64,000 nucleotides of DNA from contig JBANAY010000003.1 in NCBI GenBank assembly GCA_037952775.1, forward strand, positions 33,232,001 to 33,296,000, written 5' to 3'. A program made the translations under genes and the position numbers. The stretch comes from Clonostachys chloroleuca (Eukaryota; Ascomycota; Sordariomycetes; Hypocreales; Bionectriaceae). Within the stretch, counting starts at the first letter, position 1. Every line of letters starts with the position of its first letter. This document shows, in pieces, positions 55,194 to 64,000 of this stretch. The notes under the pieces are model-generated. The model was not told the origin of the DNA. It made no database searches and saw only the letters and a program-made list of their open reading frames with translations.

Positions 55194-58100
55194 CCGCAGT
55201 CATCCGCCAACACGGAGCGCAGCGCAAGGTCTTTCTGCGGTGTTTTTTCCAGCAACGACATGTCATGCATTCATGGGTTTTCGGGAAGGGGGTTGTATCG
55301 GCTGGTCAAGGTCTGGGGAGGAGGGGACAAATCTGAAAGACCGCCACGATTTAATTCCAGCCACAGTGAAGACATACCAGTATCAAAGGAGGTCCATATC
55401 AATACAAGGCCCGATGTGGCTTTGAGAATCTCTATTTCGGGGCACACCTTTGGCCACTTTCAATTTCGCTTACACATGCAATAAGTGAAGAAGACCGCCG
55501 CACGCCCACATTGACTCGTCGGTGATAATTGCTGCTTCAATGCACTTACTGGAAAAAGGAAACCGAGCGACGTAGTACGACATCTGACGACTGAGTCATC
55601 ATTAAGGGCCTTTTTTCTTCTCTTTAAATGAAATATTTTCATTGTAGCAAAGCAACGTGCGAATACGAAAGGTGGTGCATCAATTAAGATGAGCATGTGT
55701 GGCCAAATAATCTTACGCCATGCAAGAAGCCGTTAACATAGTGGAAATGGCACAGTGTCGGTCACACATGGCCCTTCGAGTATTAGATCTTTAGCTAGGC
55801 TAGGCTCGACCAGCGGTTACGCAAGGTAAGAGAGTACGGCATCTTGATCTTAGTGAAATAAGCTGCCAATGTATATATCGCCCATCGGTGATATCACCTA
55901 TGGACACGCAATGAGGCTGAGCATCGTGAACGCATGTACATATTACTCAATTACACTTACATGCATGGGCTAGTGCATTCCTGCTTGCCGGTGCATATTA
56001 TGCATCATTATCGATCTCATCACTTGCCGGTACATCACATTTTGGGGGGAGGATGTTCCAACATTGAGACATGCATGCGGAGACATGCATTTGGGGGGGG
56101 GGGGGGGGGGACGGTTCATATTCAGGTCTGACCTATACAAATTCAGTAATCCTTGGAGCTAGGTACTTTGGCTTCCATTGGATAGGTCAGAGCCCGGCCG
56201 CCACATTGCTATTGACGTTCCTGAGCAAGCCACCATGTATCAATTTTCCCCTCTCAGTGGCGAAAGAAACATATAGCTCAAGAAGCAAGGCTGAGATCCA
56301 ACAGCTCAGGTAGCCAGATAGCAGTGCTGTCAGGCAGGGGAGGAGAAAGAACGCGGTCTCGGCAGCCCGCCTCTTCAGCCAACATGTCAGTAATCAATTA
56401 CTACTCCTTGCTTCTTTCGCCTTCATCTCAAGCGAGGAGACCACAGAATATGACAAGTGAGAGTGGCTTTAGTGGGATGAGGATGTTTTCTTCTCTCAAT
56501 CAGAAACTGGGCCTTTTGTGCCTCTTGTTTCCACCCCCTGTTTCGTGACCTTCGAATAATCGAGTGTCAGAGGGGAACGTGGATGGAACATCTACCCAGC
56601 TTTATCCGTTCATCTGAGATCAGTGTCGGAAACCCCGATCCAGTCAGTTCAGAGCCCTTTTATGTCTGATTACACAATGCACAGTTCGTGATTAAGCAGG
56701 CAGAGATCTTTCTCGAATCTAGCACGGGAAACGTACTACACGCGCCAATAAGGGACGGGGATAGTCATCATTAAGGGAGTGGCGATCTCATGGCAGCTGA
56801 GCGGGCTACAGGGAGGCGTCCAATCTGTCACCAGAGGTCCAAGGAGGTACCTCACAAGTCCTGGAGGAGGGACCGGGACCCAGAAGAGTAGACTAAGCGG
56901 GTTAGAGGAGCCCGGGCGGCACCGAGGGCTTTTGCTTCACCTGCGGGGATCGGCTAGTAGCCCCTCACCTTAACGAGGAGCAGCCGTCGTTTTGATGGCC
57001 CTGTGATGAGGGGCTGGAATCGCGCGGAGTGGAAGACTGGCATCATCGCAGATGCCCTTCTCTTGGCTCTAGCACTACCTTCCAGAAACAAACCCCAGTT
57101 GCCTGCCTGGCTGCTGATAAGCTCGTGGGATCAAAAGGTCGATCTCTATGGGCAAGGTAAGGTAGACAGCTGCTCACTCGGCTCACCTCACCTTGTGAGA
57201 GAACCTGAAGCTGAACCCCGCTCCAGAGGGCTGTCCCCACTTTCCGACTACCTTGGATCCGCCAGGGTTTTGGAACTTGGCAGGCGACTGTCCAGATCAG
57301 GTAAAGCATCGTGAAAGTGGCGGGAAGGGAGAATGTCTGGGTTCTGATGGCGGCGTGGCGCGGCATCAAATATGTCCACGCCCGACCTCAAGCACATCGA
57401 GCTCAGGTGGCTGTTCCAACCCGAGATGATCCAATTCTTCGGCTCCCAAACGCACAGGTGGGATCACAAGGTTTCAGTCAGGAAACAGCTGAACCATTGT
57501 TGTCCACTGTTCGTAGCATGTGAGGCATTCTAGAACCAATTTTCCCTCGACTCATGCACAGTAGCACTTCCTCAAGCCGCTGCAGGCCTGTACCTCACTG
57601 GTACCTCCCCTCAGGGTCGTGGTTATGTTATGTCAGGCCGATGGTCGCGTTTACGTACCTCCATCCATCGCGGATGTACCGAGACCAATACCCAAGACAC
57701 ACTACTCGATTGAGGTAGCACCGTCCTGCATCTTACCGTGCAGATAGCACCCGGTATTGGAGTGCAGTTGGAGATTGGAATTCCGCCTTTTCGTGCCAGC
57801 CATTCCATTTGACCGCACCAGGCGCCGTCCTCTCCCCCGAGACATGACGTTCAGTTCTCCTCGCTCCCAGCTCCAAGCTCGCATCATGCTGCGATTCCTG
57901 TCGCGCCAGTGCCACCTCGGCAGAAGAGCATGGCCACGCCCAATATCAATCAATAGCATCAGCCAGGCTCGTGAGATGGAAACGCACCCACCGATGATCC
58001 AACCCAGACCGCATAAAAAGCGGAGCGCTAGATGGATATGGGAATGGGGGTTCACAATATGTAGTCTCTGACCAGCTGGAGAAGATCTCGCCATCTTCAC

Positions 58101-58590
58101 GACAGGGTACGTTGTTGGCTGTCAGCTTTTGGCGGGCCATAGTCGGCCGCGCCGGCCTCGTTAACGTTCAACGGCGCATCACAAGCCAAGCCGTCCGAGG
58201 TCATCGGGGGAGGCAAGTTTAATCGGAGCTTCCAATGAAAGCAGTCCATCTCAGCTTGCCAGGTGGAGGGAGGCCGGTACCCAGGCAGGTAGCCGCCTAA
58301 GTATCCGCCCTGTAGCGAGACTTGGTAGGGAGCTCAGGTGGCTGTCCACCCCGTGTAGTGGGTATGATGCGAGCCAGCAGCGCACTCAACGGAGGACAGT
58401 CATTATTGGATCGGAGCTCCCAGGCCAGCAGGTAGATCTAGCAAGCAGGCAGGTAGCCAAATGTACCTGCCATCACTCAATAAGCGGAGGACGAGAGCCA
58501 AGTAGCCACATCCAGTGCCTGCATGCCTGCCCGCTGCATATCTACAGTACGAATAGAGCACGCCCGCACGCAAGCTTCGCCCATACCTGA
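55194..58590. other. Long intergenic region without convincing genes
   Basis: About 3.4 kb with only short open frames (132 codons or fewer) on both strands and no domain or splice structure I can support. It contains a run of 18 G's at 56093-56110. From about 56840 to 58480 many copies of AGGTA(C/G) or its complement occur (for example near 57594, 57654, 58275, 58429). No RNA gene or transposon is recognised. Confidence 0.55.
56093..56110 (+). repeat. Run of 18 G's
   Basis: An uninterrupted run of eighteen G's follows catt at 56089-56092. The upstream flank has short catgcat palindromes (about 55960-56090) and another ggggggagga run at 56044. Confidence 0.9.
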
Positions 58591-60566
58591 GCCTTGCCCC
58601 AAACCCTCCCCCGAGGTGCTTCCAGCATTTCTCCTACCTCTTTACAAATTCAACCACCACCATTTCTTCACTTATCTCTGACCCCGAGATTCTTCCCTCC
58701 AACATCAGGCAATTCTCGACGGTTGCTCCAACTGCGTCGTCAAGCGCTTGACCTTCCGAGTCGCCTACCCTCCTCAGCTGGCAGGCTCCCTGCCTTCGCT
58801 GTCGCCTTTCTTCCTCAATCCAAGCTCGGGTGACTAAAGAACCTCCCTAACTGAGCAATAAGCACATACTGCCTGGTCTACTACCTTCCAGGTGGCATAG
58901 CAGTCATCCCAACGCCATTATGTCGGGCACAGAAAGCGCACAGGCAAATGCAGGAGGCTTCGACCTCCTCCGGCGAGCTACACAGGCCATGATGTCAAGG
59001 TATGTAAAGTCTCGGGTCATCTCCTCCATGTTCCAGATGGCTAGATATCATCTTTGTTTCTTCCCCTTGCGTTTTCATACAAGCAAATCCCAATATCCAT
59101 CATCATCCTTTTTTCATCTTGCCTGAGCACGGGCTTGCCGCTGTTCTCGCTACACACCGGGTATTACTGGGTCATCTCCTACACTGAAGTACCTCCCCTC
59201 TCGTCGTTGCCAATCGCCTCAACCCACCGTACATGAAGTACTTGGACCAGGATGCACTGGAAGCCGGATCCCTGAGACACACACGACAGCTCCCAGGAAT
59301 ATCCAGAATCCACCCCTACCGCACCGCCTGCATTGATGTTGCTCCTCAGCTACATGGACCTTGGTGGTGTTCCCAGGCCACCGCTTGGAAAAGATGGATC
59401 AACCACGAGTCAGCATCTTTCTTGGGTACCGCTTCTAGTGCCTTCGCCAAATCCCGGCTTGACGAAATCGTCCATGTGAAAGCACCAGCATGACACAGGA
59501 TTCAGCTGAACCCAGCTACCTCATTTAATGAATGGAGTACGGCTTTCGTGATGATCAGCCCTTAGTCTCGCCGGGAGCTTCCTAAGATGCCGTCCGTCTC
59601 ACCAGTAATTAATAAAACGAAGGCATGTCACGGATCCGGATTGGACGACGCATGCTTAGAAGAACGAGCATCCCGTTTACCATACATAAATGCCAACGAA
59701 TGGAAGACGTTAGGAGAGAATTAAACAACTCAGCAAGGAAGGCACCGAGCTACACCCAGCAAATCACATTCTTGCACGCCTCCTCGTCAAGAGCAACCTT
59801 GTCCTAGAAGCCAAGCAGGATGCGGCAGCAACTTGTCGTTAGCTAGGCTGATTGGCCCCTCAATCAAGCGCCTTTGCCAGCAACAGGCTGCACAGGCCAG
59901 CCGTACGTGTTTGCTTGATTCATTGAGGGTCCCTTGACTCCCTCCCCTTGCTCGTGGTCCGCCCAAAGCTCCGCTCAAGTGTTGTACTTTTTTGGCGCCG
60001 ACTGAGCCTGAGCCTGAGCCTAAGCCTAAGCCTAAGCCTGGGCCTCTCTAGGCCAAACCGCCCCCGCTGCTCGGCTCTCATCTACGGCTCATGCTCTCGT
60101 GCGCTTCGGCGGGCTCGACTGGCGTCTTTCGAGTCTTTCCAGCCTCCGATGAAAGTCTCTGACTCTTGCTTGGCCCCACCCATTCCACATGGCCCTCTCT
60201 GGATCGAAAATTCATCATCATCCTTTCAACAGCTTCGACTCAAGCAATGGCAACCAACCCAGGCCGCTTCCGCTGTCGGAACTACCCAATCCCTAGCGAT
60301 TCCCTATCCCTTGCCTGTCCTGCCCCATCACGCCTTGTTGCGCCCCTTATACCGGAGCTTCCGTGATTTTCTCGCTGCCTCTGGCATCTCCACAGCATCT
60401 ATCGCGACTTGCATCCCTCAAAACCCCTCTATACCTTCTTGGCAGCCGTCATGAATTAGCGTTTCCACATCACGACCCCTTCCCCGCGCACGCACTCGTT
60501 CCTGTTTTCTGTGTTCCTACTTTTTCCCCTCCTCTCCTCCACTCTTTATATATTTTTGAATTGATC
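58591..60566. other. Probable long 5' leader/promoter of SCH9
   Basis: This 2 kb lies directly upstream of SCH9 and is strongly CT-rich at 58600-58870 and 60460-60560, as in transcription-start and leader regions. A short protein-like start at 58920 (MSGTESAQANAGG, then LLRRATQAMMSR) ends at a GTATGT donor near 59000. I cannot link it to a convincing second exon, so it may be an upstream ORF or a leader with an intron. A hexanucleotide array lies at 60004-60045. No gene is called here. Confidence 0.45.
60004..60045 (+). repeat. Hexanucleotide array (RRGCCT)7
   Basis: Seven consecutive 6-bp units: three gagcct, three aagcct and one gggcct. They lie about 520 bp upstream of the SCH9 start. The units vary only at the first two purines. 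Confidence 0.9.
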
Positions 60567-63408
60567 ATGCCAGTTGACCACCTCACTAGAACTGCCGCAG
60601 CTGACGAGGATGGCGCGGATCAAATCGGCTACGAAACCCCTCGATCTGGTGTAGCTACCCCCCAACCGGACCTTCAAGACAAACGGTTACCTGGAATCAT
60701 GAGTTATTTCGGCCAGGTTCGTCCAGATACTGCTCTTGTTCCCGATATATCTTCCTCCGTTCCATGTCCACATATGGATTCCCACCCCTCAAACAAGACG
60801 CTGGATGAGGAGCCCCATTCCGCTTCGTCCAGTGCTCTACAGCCACAGCTCCCTATCGATAGCTCGATGCCTGATAGCGGGTCTCAAATTGACGATCCGT
60901 CGTCTTCACAGCTTCACGCTGAAGATAGTGGTCTTCAACGGGATGCTGCGCAAGATAGGCAAAGGACTTCTCCCCCTTACCCAAACCCTCCTACTTCATC
61001 CTCGTCCTCTTCTGATATTTATTCGAGAACCGAGCCTGGGACGAGCTGTTCTGAAGCCTTAGTAGAGCCATTGACAGCTCGTTCCCAGTCGTCCTTAACT
61101 TGCGAACCGTCTGGCAGTGCACATCTTACTACTTCTCCTTCTCTTTCATCTTCTTCTTCCTGGCCTCCCTCTCCTCCGTCTTCCACCGAGGTATCTGAGA
61201 CTGAGTCTCGGGACGTGCCGAGGGTTGATCCAATCTCAGAATCGAGCATAGCCCCACCTCAGGCTACTCTTAACAATCAAACTTCCTCATCCACTAATAA
61301 GATGCACCATACTGCAAATTCCAATGCTTCACAGGCTCCATCCAAGTGGTTCTCCCTCGATGGACTCATGGAACTAACTCGTGGTGTCTTCAAGAGCGGT
61401 CCACCCACCCCTACAAGAGCGCTCTCCGCCGCCCAATCGCATTCGGACGGGAAAATAAGCTCCAGTCGATCCAGCAACGATGGCGCAGAAACCAGCGGCA
61501 CTCAAACCCCTCGCGGCCCCAGCGCCCCCAATGGTGCCCAGGCTCCAGTACCCAAGGGTAAATTGACAATCAAGATCCCCGAGGGACGAGGCCTACGAAG
61601 ATGTCGCGACCCATACGTTGTCGTCGTATTTCAGAGAAGCGAGCTTATCTCGGGCGGCCCACGCCCGAACGAAGATGAGGAGAACTTGGTTATCCCGCCA
61701 CCGAGTATGGGCGGCATTGCGATCCAGAGGCAAGGCAGTGACTCTGGGCGACCACCAATGTCTATCCCTATGCGAAGCCGTCAAAGCAGCAACACGAGTA
61801 TCGGCGACCACAGTTCAATTCGCAACCGTCTGACCGTTCGCACGGCATTGACAGACCCGAAATGGGACGCCGAGGCTGTTTTGTATGTGCAACCCCACAC
61901 GCCATCCGCATAATTTCTGTTGATATTGACGACCAATTGCTTACTTTTTATCGTACAGTGACGTGGTAGATTCAGACATGCTAGTCGACATTTCCGTCTA
62001 CGATCACACAGTTTCCGGCGGCGAAGAGTTCCTTGGTCACGTTGACTTGGAGGTTCCCCGAGAAAACGATAGATCACTCGAAGGATGGTTCCAGCTTGAG
62101 GGCCACGCCGATACCATGGCAGAAAATGCCCCAACTGGAGAAATTTACGTGGAAGCTTCATATCAAAGATCGGAAAAGAAACAGTTTGGACCCAGCGACT
62201 TTGAAATTCTCAAGCTCATTGGTAAGGGTACGTTCGGACAAGTTTATCAGGTTCGCAAGCGGGACACGAAGCGAATCTATGCCATGAAGGTTCTCCAAAA
62301 GAAGGTCATCGTGCAAAAGAAGGAAGTGGCGCACACAGTGGGGGAGCGCAACATCCTTGTCAGAACGGCCATGTCTGACTCACCATTCATTGTCAACCTC
62401 AAGTTCTCCTTCCAGACCCCCTCAGAACTCTACCTCGTTACCGACTACATGTCTGGCGGTGAGCTATTCTGGCACCTCCAGAAGGAAGGGCGGTTCGACG
62501 AGAAGCGGGCCAAGTTCTACATTGCAGAGTTGATCTTAGCCATCCAGCATCTGCACAACAATGACATCGTCTACCGGGATCTGAAACCGGAGAACATCCT
62601 CCTGGATGCCAATGGGCACATTGCTCTGTGCGACTTTGGTCTCTCGAAGGCAAATCTCACGAATAACGACACCACAAACACATTTTGTGGAACAACTGAG
62701 TACCTCGCACCAGAAGTGTTATTGGACGAATCGGGTTACACCAAAATGGTTGACTTTTGGTCCCTTGGAGTGTTGGTGTTTGAGATGTGCTGCGGATGGA
62801 GCCCATTCTATGCGGAGGACACGCAACAAATGTACAAGAATATCGCCTTTGGCAAGGTCCGATTTCCCCGGGATACCCTTTCGCAAGAAGGTCGAAACTT
62901 TGTGAAGGGGTTGCTTAACAGAAATCCCAAGCACAGGCTAGGCGCTACGGGTGACGCTGAAGAGCTCAAACGTCACGCCTTCTTCGGTGACATTGACTGG
63001 GATCTCCTGACCAAGAAGCTCATCACTCCTCCCTTCAAGCCCAAGTTGAAGTCCGAGACTGACGTGTCGTACTTCGACCCGGAATTCACCACTGCACTGG
63101 ATCAGAACGGGTCTCTGAACGAGCGGGCTGCTGCCCTTGCCAGAGGATACGCTGCCAGCACCCCGCTTTCACCCTCGGTACAGGCCAATTTCCAAGGCTT
63201 CACTTTTGTTGACGAGAGTGCGCTTGATGATCATATGAGGGATCGCATGCGCAACGACGACGAAGATATGGATGACACTCGGGGAACCGACGATGACTGG
63301 GACAATATCGATGACCTTGATCCACGGAGGGGAAACCGGATGAGCGGCATTATAAGGACAAACACTCACGATGACCAAATGGTTGGAGGAACTCATTTCG
63401 ACATGTAA
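60567..63408 (+). CDS. sch9: Sch9-type AGC serine/threonine protein kinase
   Basis: Two exons, 60567-61882 and 61959-63408 (76-bp intron), giving 921 residues. The first 340 residues are Ser/Pro-rich and probably disordered. A C2-like domain follows (KLTIKIPEGRGLRRCRDPYV, then VDISVYDHTVSGGEEFLGHV). The kinase domain starts near residue 520 with LIGKGTFGQVYQV, has catalytic Lys in YAMKVLQKK, YRDLKPENILL near residue 645, CDFGLSK, and the activation loop TNTFCGTTEYLAPEVL. The AGC tail ends with the hydrophobic motif FQGFTFVDES, a TORC1 target in yeast Sch9. C2 plus AGC kinase is the Sch9 layout. Sch9 links nutrient and TOR signals to growth, ribosome production and stress. Confidence 0.95.
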
Positions 63409-64000
63409 CAATGCGCACGTCTCTCTTTCTGGCCTCATAAGTTATCTAGGCGTTACGATGATAATCGGTCGTATTTTCCGCGAAACCCAAAAAAGGACAT
63501 TGGTCATTGATAGTTACTGTTTTCTTTCGGTGCGTTTACTTATGAATTCTGGCATGACATAGGAGAGAAAGAAGGTTTCATTTTGACATTCATGCATGGA
63601 GGTTGGTATGGTCTTAGCATTACATTAGTAGTCAACGCACGAGTGCGGAATAAGGGGGAACCGGCGTTTCTGGCTTGCGAGTAAGGGGTGCATCAGAGGG
63701 AAACCTCGCTCGCTACCGGCTGCCTCGTCTGTTGATATCACTACAAGATTCGGCACACCGACAAACAACCACACATATCCCAACGAGCAATAATACTGTT
63801 TTACTCTAACTTGAAAGTTTCCTTTTCGCCGGCGTGGTGTCCCATTATCAACAAAATTTCACCATAATAGCGTGCTTTAATGCGCAAACTCGGGGGCTCC
63901 TCGGTCGTTTGCAGTACATTCCTGCCGAGCTGTTGGTACATAGCAATAATCAAGTTTCATTTCTCCCATCTTTCATGCTTCATTTCTCCCATCTTTAATG
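63409..64000. other. 3' flank of SCH9, no gene seen
   Basis: SCH9 3' UTR and downstream sequence to the window edge. No gene is visible. The last 45 bases form a direct repeat, which is listed separately. Confidence 0.5.
63956..64000 (+). repeat. Two-copy 22-bp direct repeat at the window edge
   Basis: ttcatttctcccatcttt plus a four-base end occurs at 63956-63977 (ending catg) and at 63979-64000 (ending aatg), separated by one base. The copies differ at one position. More copies may lie beyond the window. Confidence 0.85.

Overview
This is nuclear DNA of a filamentous ascomycete. Genes carry short introns (about 50-120 bp) with GTRNGT donors, CTAAY-like branch points and YAG acceptors. The protein set (SDH1 flavoprotein, calnexin, Nar1, Utp18, Sld5, Aro3-type DAHP synthase, Sch9-type kinase, WD40-cyclophilin) is fungal. 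Style and gene content suggest Sordariomycetes, probably Hypocreales; the species cannot be named from the sequence. There is no rRNA, no recognisable tRNA, no transposon, no CRISPR array and no obvious biosynthetic gene cluster.

Layout. 1-5.3 kb: a GPI-anchored CX3C-rich wall protein and a secreted Lys/Pro/Thr repeat protein. 5.3-20.7 kb: an F-box protein, mitochondrial SDH1, calnexin, methylmalonate-semialdehyde dehydrogenase, a LYC1-like acetyltransferase, a second F-box protein and a membrane-anchored SDR. 21.5-32.7 kb: an unknown secreted protein with a GPI-like tail, a PsuG-PsuK pseudouridine-degradation fusion, Utp18, and a 1274-residue protein with a 31-copy hexapeptide repeat. 33.7-43 kb: Sld5, an Rds1-like ferritin-fold protein, an AIG1/FAR-17a membrane protein, a large protein resembling zinc-dependent phospholipase C with a VCBS-like tail, and a decayed gene. 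43.3-55.2 kb: WD40-cyclophilin, ARO3, an Iec1-like zinc-finger protein, a four-helix membrane protein, NAR1, a SUZ-domain protein and a 71-residue gene. 55.2-60.6 kb is a 5.4 kb stretch without a convincing gene upstream of SCH9 (60.6-63.4 kb).

The neighbours are mostly unrelated housekeeping genes in alternating orientations, so there is no operon-like logic. Themes are mitochondrial metabolism (SDH1, MMSDH), ER folding (calnexin), RNA and chromatin work (Utp18, cyclophilin, zinc finger), Fe-S assembly (Nar1), amino-acid supply (ARO3 with a Gcn4/CPC1-type site upstream) and nutrient signalling (Sch9).

Four otherwise well-formed genes each have one frame break: the Lys-rich repeat protein, the PLC-like protein, the zinc-finger protein and NAR1. 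Three are explained by a one-base change. Because NAR1 is normally essential and its lost tail is intact in the next frame, residual assembly errors are the simplest explanation for at least some of them. The most unusual material is the Lys-rich secreted repeat protein, the VPSTEE minisatellite protein, two inverted-CCAAT palindromes in separate promoters, two genes whose first coding exon is only 6 bp, and the very long upstream region of SCH9.
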